Shown piece by piece: positions 25,021 through 37,416 of a stretch of DNA of 64,000 bases (the stretch's first letter is position 1; each line of letters starts with the position of its first letter). The DNA is taken from assembly GCF_021130785.1 (NCBI RefSeq), contig NW_025777971.1, positions 1-64,000 of the forward strand, written 5' to 3'. This DNA comes from Homalodisca vitripennis (taxonomy: Eukaryota; Arthropoda; Insecta; Hemiptera; Cicadellidae). A program made the position numbers and the translations under genes. The notes under the pieces were generated by a model, which saw nothing but the letters and a program-made list of their open reading frames with translations, was not told the DNA's origin and ran no database searches.

Positions 25021-26039
25021 ACTTACAGCATTTAACAGTTCAAGGGACAATTTTTTAATCTTGCAAAGTAATCAATGCCTTGTGGGAAACATTTTAAATC
25101 CATTTTCGAATATAACAAATCAATTGCCTGGCAAGAATAATTTCAGCAAAAAAATACATGAGTTTTTGCCATCAGTCCATCCTTTCCAAAAGTCCTATTT
25201 ATTTATGTATACTTTTGATACTGGAGATCAAAATAGCTATTCCTGAAGTGCCGATTTTTTAATACAAAAATTACATCATATTTATGCTCCCATTTATTTA
25301 ATTCTGAATACACTGATACCTTTTTCAGCTTTCAATAAATGTGTGTTTTAAATAAATATTACAGTTCTATCAAGCAGTCATTCTATTGTTACAAAATAAA
25401 ACTGTTAAAGAATAAGTTTGTATGAATTCACATGCTAGGCGTATGGATTAATTTGGAGAAGGTAATTGAGAATGAGTTGGCAATAAATTTTCATATCTCT
25501 ATAACATTGAATTCGCACTAATGTAAAGGTACACAATTACCGATAATGGTATTCATAGTTTCTCTTCCGTGAATTAGGTAATACGATATCATACTTTATC
25601 GCAGGTTCGTACCGCGATAATAGTCGGAAACCAGCTGTGTGCAATACATATTGTTTATAACTACCACCCATCATGAGCTTATCTAAACTCTGAATATTCC
25701 TCTTAATTTTAATTGAAACTACTCTTATCATATTTATCAATATAAGTTTCAATATTAATGGCGAAATATATAACAAAAGCTTGTATTTTTTTCAACATCG
25801 ATTTAATCAAAGTATTAATATACAATCATATAAGGTTTGAAATAATGTATGTGTTTGTATGATTTGAAAAAATATTGCCCTGCCCTGTATTTTAAATTTA
25901 TTTATTATTTTTAAATTATTACTTAATTTACATAGTAGTAAGCTACTGAATGTTTTACTTGAATATTTATATTAGTGCACAAGAGTCGCTACTGAAAAAG
26001 TGTTAACATTGAAATAAAAACGTATTTCACATAGTACAA
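25021..26039. other. AT-rich spacer, nothing recognised
   Basis: Short unsupported ORFs only. Confidence 0.4.
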
Positions 26040-26329
26040 GTTCTGTACAACTTTATCCATCTGAAAGGAAAGAAGATTACTAACTGACAGACACATGTTG
26101 TCAGACTTGACAGATATTTTGTCAAAACCATAAACGAACGAAAACCATTTTGTTTATAGTGCTTTCCACAGTATGTAGTTGAAAAACTGATTTGTGTAAT
26201 TCTCTTTTATAAATATATACCGATTATAATACTGAGCTTTGCTCTAATTATTTACAAGTGGCTAAGTTTAACATTTCCTAGAGAACATTGGCATGTCTCA
26301 GGCCTCAAGGTAAATTTAACTGATCATCC

Positions 26330-26530
26330 TGTTGAGCAATTTTTCAATGTCCTCCTCTTAAATTTGTCAAGTACATTTTTACAAAATTCGTTAAAAAATA
26401 AGAATAGTTTAACAAAAAATGTAATTAAAGCTATTAAATCGCTCAAAAACTATAACGCTGTTATTATACTACCAGCAGTTAAGGGTAAAAATATTATGAT
26501 TCAAAACATTTATATAGAAGTTTCCAAATT
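26330..26530 (+). mobile_element. Short relic of a Penelope-like reverse transcriptase
   Basis: The plus-strand frame around 26420-26510 reads VIKAIKSLKNYNAVIILPA followed by VKGKNIMIQN, which corresponds to the conserved Penelope-like segment seen intact at 39953-38148 (DDTVKILPADKGNATVV). Neighbouring residues are decayed and no other domain is visible. It is absent from the first segmental copy. Confidence 0.5.
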
Positions 26531-26679
26531 GTAATGTATAATTTATGAACAACTATGTCTAACAAAGTATTTTATAAGAACTTAAAACTCAAATTGTGAG
26601 TTCAGATTAACACAGAAAAATTGGAAATTTTCATTATCTTAAACGTTCATACATCTAATACATAATAATATACACCCGG

Positions 26680-26990
26680 CTACTGGAAGAATGAATATCT
26701 CCAAATTATTCTCGTCCATACATTTGACAGATCAACGGGATATTCAGTCAAGACAAAACTGAAACAGTGGGCCACAGAGAGCCCGGTTATGTAAATGATA
26801 CTCACAAGAAACTCAGAAAGTGCCAAGATAACACAAAGTCCGCATGAATATGGAGCACAGGACGCGCCGCGTCTCGGCGGGGGCTCTTTGTTTTACTTTC
26901 AATAGAACCGGCTTTCATAACGTTGCGTTTATTACGGCTTGTAGAATCCCCATTGTCTGTTACTTCTATAATATGTCGGTGAATGCATTT
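26680..26990 (-). other. Conserved GC-rich block, possible membrane-protein exon (copy 2)
   Basis: Partner of 4440-4760. On the minus strand it reads RGASCAPYSCGLCVILALS, then EFLVSIIYITGLSVAHCFSF, then a tail that matches copy 1 (EY.V..VK...N.LE...LPV.G) only after restoring one base. An alternative frame from an ATG (MKAGSIESKTKSPRRD) is also open for about 38 codons. Coding status is uncertain. Confidence 0.3.
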
Positions 26991-27609
26991 AGATAATTAG
27001 GTGTAAAGTTTTGTGTTAATTATTAAAAATGAAACGTTTTGATGAACTTCTGTTGAATGTTTTCGGTTTACTTGTTTGTTATTCTTTAGTATAGAAAATT
27101 ACAGAGCCCTGTCCTCTATTGGTTCTTTCGATATATATGGTACATTAATGAATTTAAGCCTGCAGGCATATACAAAGCTATATATTTCTAGTAATCGTCT
27201 TACACGTCTTTTAGCTTATTCGTGCTAATATTAAGAGAGATCTACTCTACACTAAGTACTTTCCACTGCAGGTAATTTTGTACAATAAAAGGAATTTTTT
27301 AACCTTTTTACGACATTTTACTTTTTTTTTTAAAAAAAATCATTTGTTTTGATATTAGCACCATAATAAGGATTTGCATAAGTCAGTACTCCTCTATCAC
27401 ATTATTGATGTCAACTTCATCTAGTCACATTATAAACCATTGCTCTATAGTCGATAAATCACCAGATATTTTTTAATAATTTTGTACTTAAGTTTAAATT
27501 ATGAGAACTTTAGATCCTCCGCTTTTGAATAATACCGATGAGGTAGATAGAAGCGCAACGGTATGAAAAGAGTAAACTATAATTAGATAACGACACAAGA
27601 AACAAAGGC

Positions 27610-28560
27610 GCAGTGGTAACTTCAGTAGCAGTTCAAGGTGCTAAATATTCACCCGGTGCCGTGTTCAATATTATCTTTCCAAACATTTGCATACTGCTAA
27701 GTCAGCTCTCCGCCATCGATACATCACCGGTGGTAACTTTCAGTAGCAGTTCAAGTTGCTAAATATTCACCCGGTGCCGTGTTCAATATTATCTTTCCAA
27801 ACATTTGCATACTGCTAAGTCAGCTCTCCCGCCATCGATACATCACCGGTGGTAACTTCAGTAGCAGTTCAAGTTGCTAAATATTCACCCGGTGCCGTGT
27901 TCAATATTATCTTTCCAAACATTTGCATACTGCTAAGTCAGCTCTCCGCCATCGATACATCACCGGTGGTAACTTCAGTAGCAGTTCAAGGTGCTAAATA
28001 TTCACCCGGTGCCATGTTCAATATTATCTTTCCAAACATTTGCATACTGCTAAGTCAGCTCTCCGCCATCGATACATCACCGGTGGTAACTTCAGTAGCA
28101 GTTCAAGGTGCTAAATATTCACCCGGTGCCATGTTCAATATTATCTTTCCAAACATTTGCATACTGCTAAGTCAGCTCTCCGCTATCGATACATCACCGG
28201 TGGTAACTTCAGTAGCAGTTCAAGGTGCTAAATATTCACCCGGTGCCGTGTTCAATATTATCTTTCCAAACATTTGCATACTGCTAAGTCAGCTCACCGC
28301 CATCGATACATCACCGGTGGTAACTTCAGTAGCAGTTCAAGGTGCTAAATATTCACACCGGTGCCGTGTTCAATATTATCTTTCCAAACATTTGCATACT
28401 GCTAAGTTAGCTCTCCGCCATCGATACATCACCGGTGTTAACTTCAGTAGCAGTTCAAGGTGCTAAATATTCACCCGGTGCCGTGTTCAATATTATCTTT
28501 CCAAACATTTGCATACTGCTAAGTCAGCTCTCAGCCATCGATACATCACCGATAAGCCGC
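27610..28560. repeat. 117-bp tandem array, about 8 units, in one open frame
   Basis: Near-identical units of 117 bp (39 codons), marked by ccggtggtaacttcag roughly every 117 bp from 27728 to 28314. One plus-strand frame is open across most of the array and repeats blocks such as VVTSVAVQGAKYSPGA and FNIIFPNICILLSQLSAIDT. Frame breaks at about 27732, 27829 and 28355 are single-base insertions. The array is followed by the same AATAAA-bearing tail as the single unit at 5486-5700. The units are so alike that amplification must be recent. Confidence 0.85.
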
Positions 28561-28689
28561 GCCACCTTCACACAACAATGTACACTCCCACAGTGCATTT
28601 ACTCAAATAATAAAGTGTTGTTTATTCATGCAACTTTAGCTAATGGTAAGTATGATCTTATCGTATTATTAAATACTAAACGCAACAAA

Positions 28690-30293
28690 TAATATGAATC
28701 AAATGGAATTGAGAAAAATAATTAGCTAACTTTTAATTAAAACAGTTCCATGTTTCTTCAAAAAGCAAACTACTTCCAAGTAGTTCTCAGGTTTAAACGA
28801 GCAGTTCTTTTCAAGAGTACAATTCTTCTATGCAAAACAGTAAGTCTTTAATATTAAACAACAATTTTGAAATTTAAAGATGTTATTTTCCCGACAAATT
28901 GAAGCTTTTACAGGTAATCGGTGTATTAGGAAAACTATTGAACTAAGATAGATTGTGTGGTTTATGTTTTCATTGAACTAACTTAGACTCCAAGGTGCCT
29001 GCATGCTCATTTAACAATCGTAAATCTTTTTTTAAATTTAATCATCAGGCAATGTAAAACCCCAACATGTTTTTTATGAAAGCTTTTCTAAAGCAAATTA
29101 ATTTAAATGTAAAATAATATACAAGAACTTAAGTTTCAACGATTTAATAATAAAATAGTCGAGTATCCATATTGCATAGAAATTAATTTACTTAATATAG
29201 AAGTATCTTCTAAACACGCTATACTATACTTCATATGTTACTCTTGACAAATTTATTTAACCTTAAATACGACACTCAAAATAACCCGGGTTGTAAGGAA
29301 ATTCGAATATTACATACTAAAAATTAGAAAACTTTATAGACAGAAAAGTGGGAGGTAAGCATATGGAGAAAAAGGTTTTTATGAATGGATTAGTAGTTAA
29401 TAAATGTTGACACCAGAACTCAACGAGGTTGTCACAATTTCTCACACAAACCAGCGCAAATACAGTGATTTTCACAGGGTGTCGCACTGTCTGTGACGAA
29501 TACACCAGGTGGAGTTCAAAACACAGCTCACAATACATAGTTTCGAGTTACTTGACAACAAATTTGTCGCAATTTGTTACACAACACAGCACAAGTACAG
29601 TGATGTCACAGGGTGTCGCACTGTCTGTGACGAATACACCAGGTGGAGTTCAAAAACACAGCTCGCAATACATAGTTCAAGTTACTTGACAACAAATTTG
29701 TCGCAATTTGTCACACAACACAGCACAAGTACAGTGATGTCACAGGGTGTCGCACTGTCTGTGAGGAATATACAAGGTGGAGTTCAAAACACAGCTCGCA
29801 ATACATAGTTCAAGTTACTTGACAACAAATTTGTCGCAATTTGTCACACAAACACAGCACAAGTACAGGGATGTCACAGGGTGTCGCAATGTCTGTGACG
29901 AACACGCAAGGTGGAGTACAAAAAAACAGCTCACAAAACATAGTTCAAGTTACTTGACAACAAATTTGTCGCAATTTGTCACACAACACAGCACAAGTAC
30001 AGTGATGTCACAGGGTGTCGCACTGTCTGTGACGAATATACAAGGTGGAGTACAAAAAAACAGCTCACAAAACATAGTTCAAGTTACTTGACAACAAATT
30101 TGTCGCAATTTGTCACACAACACAGCACAAGTACAGGGATGTCACAGGGTGTCGCACTGTTTGTGACGAATACACGAGGTGGAGTACAAAAAAAACAGCT
30201 CACAATACATAGTTCGAGTTACTTGACATCGATGTTGTCACAATTTGTCACACAACACAGCAGAAGTACAGTGATGTAACAGGGTGTCGCTTA
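28690..30293 (+). repeat. Inverted repeat left arm, including a 134-bp tandem array (29430-30293)
   Basis: The outer part (28690-28950) matches the reverse complement of 31880-32130. The inner part is six to seven units of 134 bp marked by cacagggtgtcgca (29475, 29609, 29743 and on). Each unit holds an inverted repeat gtcacag...ctgtgac. The period is not a multiple of three, so the ORFs crossing it shift frame from unit to unit and are not genes. Confidence 0.85.
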
Positions 30294-30744
30294 GACCACT
30301 TTATTTATTAAGTACATGTACGTGTACAATGGTGCTATAAACATACACTTTTAGCAGATTTTCTTGATAGTGTCAACAAGGTAAACTCTACATCGGCGTT
30401 GACAAATATAATTCACTTGAACCAGAAGTGCTCATACACAAGCAAAGCTTACAAAAAGCGTGAAAAGCCGCGGGGAACAGGTAGTATAAAATATATATTT
30501 TAAGTTTTTTAAAATTGTTTTTATATTGTAACTGGTTACAGAGAGACAAATAATAACTTTAAGATCATATATTCGCCTCTTGTCTCTGATTGGCCAGAGG
30601 TCCATAACAAGCATTTAGCGGTATCGCTCTAGGATGCAATTGAGGTAGTATGATTGTTGCGTCCGGTCGCTGCCGTGTTTTTGTGTATTTCCCGTGCAAA
30701 TCCTCCATCCCCCTCCCCACGTTTGATGTAAAGTAACTCCAACT
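30294..30744. other. Spacer between the palindrome arms
   Basis: No repeat or gene recognised; partly GC-rich at 30610-30720. Confidence 0.5.
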
Positions 30745-32130
30745 ATGTATTGTGAGCTGTGTTTTGAACTCCACCTGGTGTATTCGTCACAGGCAGTGCG
30801 ACACCCTGTGACATCACTGTACTTCTGCTGTGTTGTGTGACAAATTGTGACAACATCGATGTCATGTAACTCGAACTATGTATTGTGAGCTGTGTTTTGT
30901 ACTCCACCTCGTGTATTCGTCACAAACAGTTCGACACCCTGTGACATCACTGTACTTCTGCTGTGTTGTGTGACAAATTGTGACAACATCGATGTCAAGT
31001 AACTCGAGCTATGTTTTGTACTCCACATCGTGTATTCGTCACAAACAGTGCGACACCCTGTGACATCACTGTCTTCTGCTGTGTTGTGTGACAAATTGTG
31101 ACAACATCGATTTCAAGTAACTCGAACTATTGTATTGTGAGCTGTGTTTTGTATCCCACCTCGTGTATTCGTCACAAACAGTGCGACACCCTGTGACATC
31201 ACTGTACTTCTGCTGTATTGTGTGACAAATTGTGACAACATCGATGTCAAGTAACTCGAACTATGTATTGTGAGCTGTGTTTTGTACTCCACCTCGTGTA
31301 TTCGTCACAAACAGTGCGACACCCTGTGACATCACTGTACTTCTGCTGTGTTGTGTGACAAATTGCGACATGTTCGATGAGTATGGCGTCTATATTTATT
31401 AACTAGTAATCCATTCATAAAACCCTTTTCCCCGTATGCGTACCTCCCACTTTCCTGCCTATAAAGTGTTCTAATTTTAGTATGTAATATTCGATTTTCT
31501 TCAAACCCGTATTATTTTGAGTGTAGTATTTAAGGTTAAATAAATTTGTCAAGATTAACGTATGAAGCAGTATGAAGCATAACGTATTTAGTAGATACTT
31601 CTATATTAAGTAAATTAATTTCCATGCAATATGGATACTCGACTATTTTATTATTAAATCGTTGAAAACAAAGTCCTTGTAAATTATTTTACATTTAATT
31701 TAATTTTCTTCAGAAAAGCTTTCATACAAACTTGTTGGGGTTTTACATTGCCTGATGATTAAAATTTCAAAAAAGTTTACCATTATTTACCTGAGAATGC
31801 AGGCACCTTGGAGTCTAAATTAGTTCAATGAAAACATAAACCAAACAATCTATCTTAGTTCAATTATTTTCCCACTACACCAATTACCTATAAAAGCTTC
31901 AATTTGACAGGAAAATTACATCATTAAAATTCAGAATTGGCGTAAATATTAATGAATTACTGTTTTGCATAGAAGAGTTGTACTCTTGAAACGAACTGCT
32001 CGTTTAGCCTGAGAACCACTTGAAAGTAGTTCGATTTTAGAACTAACATGAAACTGTTTAATTAAAAAGTTAGCTAGTTATTTCCTCTATTCCATTTGAT
32101 TCATATTATTTCTTGAGCTATTTAATAATA
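30745..32130 (-). repeat. Inverted repeat right arm, including a 134-bp tandem array (30745-31375)
   Basis: About five 134-bp units in inverted orientation (gcgacaccctgtgacatc at 30797, 30931 and on), followed by reverse-complement matches to 28690-29430. The unit number differs between the arms, so the arrays changed length after the inversion. Confidence 0.85.
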
Positions 32131-32279
32131 CAATAATATCGTACTTACCAAGGTGCATGTCACTCTAAGGGATTTAGCTGATCGTTAAGTAACATTTTTT
32201 ATTTTGTTCTTATGGGACACTACAATTGGAACAAATAATAATAGAATAAACAAATGAGTTCTTTGTTTAAAGTTTGTTA

Positions 32280-32400
32280 ATAACGATGTAAGGTTTGACA
32301 GGATAAAGGGATTTCGGACATTTGACATCGTTGTATGTTACAAAAGGTATAACACAACGTTTCAAGGACTGGAATATATTCTCTTCGTCACGTGGGGGAG
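32280..32400 (-). mobile_element. Diverged 5'-end relic of a Penelope-like element
   Basis: The words gatttcggacatttgacatcg, cacaacgtttcaaggac and ctcttcgtca occur in the same order and spacing as in the Penelope unit end at 36995-37092 (tttccggacatttgccatcg, cactacgtttcgagatc, ctcttcttca). No reverse transcriptase remains here. Confidence 0.55.
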
Positions 32401-33660
32401 GTTTATACATACACAAAGAAAGTACAGGAAGATTAAAAGGAGGGAAAGGAAAGGATTCAAACGTACCCAAATGCTGCTTGGAGTCTAGTCTTGGCGTTGT
32501 CACTGCAGAGAATGCAAGTGGTCCAGAGCACAAGTCACGAGTACGAGAAAACACAATCACGCATCACACCAGCAAGGATAAAATTAAAAATAAATTTGAC
32601 TTTGACTCTTCATTGTATGAGTGTATTTGTTATATAGGCAATATAGATTTTAATGCTAGACCACGCGTCGCCATTGAAGTTAAGCTATTAACTTGAAAGT
32701 TTCGTTTAATGTTTTTACCTATTGCTGGATTTCAAAAATTCCTCCTTATCTGTGTGTGTGTCTATTTTCCACTGTATTTCTCAAGAATTAAGTTATGGAA
32801 CTAAACAGTTTTCATATGACGTCATTTATACGACGTGCTATATGACTGGCATGTCTCTCTATGACATGTGCTGAGTCTTCACATAGTCTAACTATCCACA
32901 GGATATCTGGAGACAGACTCTTCGGTAGACTTTCAATTTTCCTAGAAACTGACTGGGGTTTTTCAAAATATCCCCCCCCCCTTTCTTTTGGTTGTCTATA
33001 TGTCCGCAGGGCATCTCGAGAACTAATTAGATGTGAACTCGAAATGTTACATGCAAATTCAGAGAAGCTTGCTAGGTCCCCAGAAAATATGGCGTAATCC
33101 TACCTTGTAAGTATTCACTGTAACAGATATATTGTCTTAAATGAGGATTAATAACAATAACAATGTGAGTGAATCACCAATGTAATATTACTTTAATAGC
33201 TGATTCCATTAGTAGAATGTAAACAAAATACTGTATACAGATGTAATATGAGAGCACTATAACAATCTGATACGGAGCGTTGTGTACATACAACTCTGAG
33301 CAATTGGTACTAATTAAAGTATTAAAAATCCCATTTCTCTCTGAGATTTGTTTTACTGAATGTAACTACTGCATTCAGTTCCAAGAAATGTTTTTAATGT
33401 CTTTAAAATATCCTGAGTAAAAAAATATTTATTCTAAAAATCGAATAATCTAATAATAAAAAAATGTGTAGACAATTTCACTCTTAAAATTAAATTTGAT
33501 AAATTTAAAATGGTTAAATGAGCTAATTTAATAAATATCATTATATAATTGACTAAATAAAACATATAATTAAGCTAATATACGCTTTGAAATTAAGTAT
33601 TTAAATACATTTCTAAAGTGATAAAATTATTAAAAAAAGAGTATTAATTAAGAAAATTTA
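32401..33660. other. Upstream region of gene D
   Basis: Similar to 12300-12600 upstream of gene A from about 32950 on. It contains a poly-C run at about 32971-32980. The ORFs at 32322-32696 and 32861-33097 show no support. Confidence 0.45.
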
Positions 33661-33725
33661 TATTATATAATGTAGAACAAAATTCTAAGATCTGATAAAA
33701 GAGGCAGTTGCAGCATAGATTAATT
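33661..33725 (+). promoter_or_regulatory. Single-copy promoter and leader of gene D
   Basis: TATA-like tattatataat at 33661, then tctaagatctgataaaagag, then a leader to the ATG, aligned base by base with the last unit of the gene A array plus its leader. It shows the unamplified state of the promoter. Confidence 0.5.
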
Positions 33726-33798
33726 ATGGACAAGTTCATACTCCAATTTTACATAAGATTGTTTTTACTCTTGGCAATTTCTCAATTGCAAGGCTCAG
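33726..33798 (+). CDS. Gene D exon 1: signal peptide, paralogue of gene A
   Basis: 73 bases, exactly the length of gene A exon 1, encoding MDKFILQFYIRLFLLLAISQ plus four residues, then a phase-1 donor (ctcag/gtattt). Start context and donor are conserved with A. The intron that follows contains the whole Penelope/LINE block. The predicted second exon is at 44764. Confidence 0.6.
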
Positions 33799-34429
33799 GT
33801 ATTTTTATTTTTATTGATTGTCAAACTTTTAAACCAAGATACAATAAATTAAGTTTTTTTGGTTGTGTTCCATGTCACTAAAAATACACTGTCATGATTA
33901 CAAAAAACGCGTTAACAATGTTATAACTACAATTTTACTCTAATGTCCAAGCATACCTTAGATTAATTACCGTCTGAGGCCATGCGCTACTAATCTCATA
34001 TTATAAAATAAAATATTTATCACTTATAAAATATATATTCTGAATGATGAATAGCACAACATAAAATTTGGGTTTCCCCATATAATAAAACAAATTTATG
34101 ATAGGTACAGCTTGCACAGATAAAAAGGGAATTTAATTGTAAATACTGAGTAGGTCAAAAGTCTTTTTTGTGGCACGCCTAAGTCAGGAATCACAACCTA
34201 CATGTTGTTGTCAACTTCACTAACACTAAAGACAATGCACTTAATACAAAACTATACAAAACACTAATCATTAAAACTAAACTACGGAAATACAGGTCAC
34301 AATGCGTCCTTCACTCGTCTACTGACCACCTACGAACTGACCAGAGGGACTAGCCAATGGCAATCGTGACGGCTGGCTAAAACAAGATGGCGGAAATACA
34401 AAGGAAGGGGAACAGGAAATGGGCCCTTT

Positions 34430-37026
34430 CGATATTATTGGTTTCATGCGAGATGAACTTCTTAAAACCATATTGTGACTCCGCATTGGTTTATTACAAA
34501 ATATCCGATCCGTTTGATACTTTTGGTTTTCTCTTTAGTTTCATTTTTTAGAATTGGCAACCAAAGCGGCCTAATCTCGACTGATGGTTGACTGATTGGT
34601 TGGTCTGCCAATTTAAATGTATGTTGCCTCAATTAATTTCCTTTTGAAGAAATGTGGTTTCCCGATGTATTATGTGGGCTTCATCCCAATTTCATATGAT
34701 GGTCTTCGGACCAACAATGGTGTTGCAAATTTTTGACTTTTCTGTGAAACCCTTTTCCTTCTCGTGTTTTCTTTGTGTTCTTTTATCCTTACGTTTAGTG
34801 GTCTTTTTGTCCTCGCCTATGTATTCCCTATTGCAGCTACATTTTTATACTGTAAACACAGTTTTTGGAATCCTGTGTGCCATTTTTTGGTTTTGTTTTT
34901 ACGAGACTTTTGTCTAAGAGAGTGTTGTGTGTTTTAAACGCGGTTCTAATGTTGTACTTTCTACCTACTCTTCTAATTTTTTCTCCGATAATCCCGGCAC
35001 ATAAGGGATTGACATAAACGCAAATTTATCACAATTCTGTTTTTCTGACTCAGGAATGATTCTTCTGGTTCGTTTGCACACTTATTAATTACTAATTGAG
35101 GGTATCCATTGCTTCTGAGATCCTAAAACCGATTCAATTTTCTTAAATTCTTTTTTTTAGTCCATCTTTATCTGAGCACAAGCTCTTTGCTCTATCAAAC
35201 AACGAGTAGGCTAACTCCTTCTTTGACAGATTTTTGATGGGTTGGATTGATAATTTAAATATTTTTCCTGTGTGTGTTATCTTTCGAAAAACAGTTGTCT
35301 TAAGGACATCCCTATCGCCTCTTAATACACACACATCCAAAAAAGGGAAGCTTGTTTTGGACTTCCACTTCCATTGTGAGGCGGATGGAAGGAGAAATAC
35401 TATTAATGTGATTCAAAAAATTATTTAATTCAATGTCTTCCATGAGAAAAAATAACAAAGGTATCCATCCCCACATACCTCCACCAAATCTTCGGTTTGA
35501 ACTGAGCTGAAGCCAAAGCTTTTCGCTCGAATTCCTCCATAAAGATATTGGCGAAAATAGGAGACAGTGGAGAACCCATTGCCATCCCCTCATCTTGACG
35601 GTAAATTTTAACCCTCTAACTCAAAATAATTGCATTGAGTGCATAGTTTTCTAACAGTTTCCATAATTACTGGCACGGGAAGTTTAGTTTTCTATCCTTT
35701 TAATGTTTGGTCTTCTATTGAGACGTGATTTAATAATTCCGAGAGTTTCTGGAAACTGGTACATTTGTAAATAGACTTTCGACATCAAAACTTACCAGTT
35801 TGTCAGTTTCAGTCAACTTTAGGGATTTTGACTTCTCTACGAAATCCCTGGAATTTTTGATGAAAGAGTCAGTTTTTTCCTACCAATGGCGTTAAGATGT
35901 CCAAGAGGGACTTTAGACAATTCCCTGCAAGGTGAATCACGAGAACTAATGATGGGCCGAAGAGGGATGGTAGGTTTGTGGATTTTGGGAAGGCCATACA
36001 TATGGGGGAATTTTTTTGAGTGGTGAGGAGTTAATTTAGATCTAAATTTATCTGAAAAAAATTCTTTATGTTTTTCTTAAGGTGTTTGCTACTTTGCGTT
36101 CAAATGAATCAGTCGGGTCTTTATTTAAAACTGTATATTTGCCAGTATTTAAAGTTTCCGTAATCTTTTCTTTATACGCTACTGAGTCAAGTACCACAGT
36201 AGCGTTGCCTTTGTCGGCAGGTAAGATTTTGACCGTGTCGTCTTTCCCAAGGATCGACCTGGCCTTTTTCTCCTCTATTGTCAAATTGGGTTTTGTGGGA
36301 GGAATTTTTCTGAGTAAAAGACTGGCCTCACAACGAAACCGGTCACCCTGTTCCTCAGGTAACTGTGAAACAGCCGACTCGATTCCAGTTACGAAATCCA
36401 GTGCCTTTACCGATTTTTGTGCCACAGAAAAGTTTAAACCCTTGGATAAGACTGATATTTCCGCTTCATTCAGGATTTTTGAAGAGAGGTTGATTACATT
36501 TTTATTATTTGCATCCGTATTCACGTTGCCATCCTTAGGCAAATCACATTTTTTAGGCCTAATTTTTTCCAGTTTGGAGATTTTCTTTTTCTTATCTGTT
36601 TCAGAAACTTTTATACATCTATTTTGGATGCTTTCGAGAATGTTGTTGAATTCTGTACCGATCAGTGTTTTTAATTCAGTTTTTTTACACTCAATACTAT
36701 TTTGGAGGAGGTATCTTTCACGATGATGATATGCAATTCTTTCTTTAAGTAAAGATTTAGAAGCAGAAAACAAAATTTTACTGGCTTTTCCTACTATGAA
36801 AAGGAGTTTTTAGAGTTAACCCTATAGGCATAAGGTCTTCAACCTTACATTTATGCAAGAAAGTTAAATGATTAATGTGTTTAGTTAATTTAAGATGCAA
36901 GTTCTCAAGGTCTTTGATTTGTTTACTGGTTCCGGGTCCGTACCGAGAATCAATTCTTTGTTTAAAGGTTATTTTTGACGATGGAAGGATTGTGAGGGAA
37001 ACAGGATTTTTCCGGACATTTGCCAT
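34430..37026 (-). pseudogene. Penelope-like reverse transcriptase/GIY-YIG protein, frameshifted copy
   Basis: Starts at ATG 37026 and follows unit 2 residue for residue, but shifts frame near 36775, 36070 and repeatedly below 36060. The reverse transcriptase core lies in the region with most one-base insertions and the GIY-YIG domain is split. Because the insertions are mostly doubled bases, part of the damage may be consensus error. Confidence 0.8.
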
Positions 37027-37050
37027 CGTTCAGTGAAACAAGAAAACAGT

Positions 37051-37092
37051 AACACTACGTTTCGAGATCTGCAATCTGATCTCTTCTTCAGG
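37051..37092 (-). ncRNA. Hammerhead-ribozyme-like motif between Penelope units 1 and 2
   Basis: Minus strand: ctgaaga, one extra a, stem gagatc/gatctc with an 8-base loop, then gaaac. This matches the hammerhead core order CUGANGA, stem II, GAAA. Penelope-like elements are known to carry hammerhead motifs in their terminal repeats. The extra base before stem II and poorly matched stems I and III make activity uncertain. Confidence 0.4.
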
Positions 37093-37416
37093 TAAAGAAC
37101 TAACCTAATACATAATTACAAACTAAGTTAAAATAAACAAATCTTACTAAAGCGTTGTGGCACGCCTAAGTCAGGAATCACAACCTACATGTTGTTGTCA
37201 ACTTCACTAACACTAAAGACATGCACTTAATACAAAACTATACAAAACACTAATCATTAAAACTAAACTACGGAATACAGGTCACAATGCGTCTTCACTC
37301 GTCTACTGACCACCTACGACTGACCAGAGGGACTAGCCAATGGCAATCGTGACGGCTGGCTAAAACAAGATGGCGGAAATACAAAGGAAGGGGAACAGGA
37401 ATGGGCCCTTTCGATA

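Larger units (their letters stand above)
26040..28950 (+). repeat. Segmental duplication, second copy (partner 960-6900)
   Basis: Direct-orientation counterpart of 960-6900, shorter because it lacks the 144-bp array. It contains an additional Penelope relic at about 26330-26530 and an expanded 117-bp array. Confidence 0.65.
34170..37156 (-). mobile_element. Penelope-like element, unit 1
   Basis: First of three head-to-tail units sharing the junction gtggcacgcctaagtc (34170, 37157, 40084). It is about 60 bases longer than unit 2 only because of many scattered one-base insertions, concentrated at 34170-36060. Penelope-like elements commonly lie in tandem with shared flanking repeats. The target is the intron of gene D. 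Confidence 0.85.

Noticed and set aside
29429..30279. Chain of overlapping plus-strand ORFs of 60-104 residues
   Set aside because: They run through the 134-bp tandem array, whose period is not divisible by three, and have no splice or promoter context.
36082..36726. 214-residue plus-strand ORF (also at 39010-39654)
   Set aside because: It is the antisense shadow of the Penelope protein; the minus-strand frame carries all recognised motifs.
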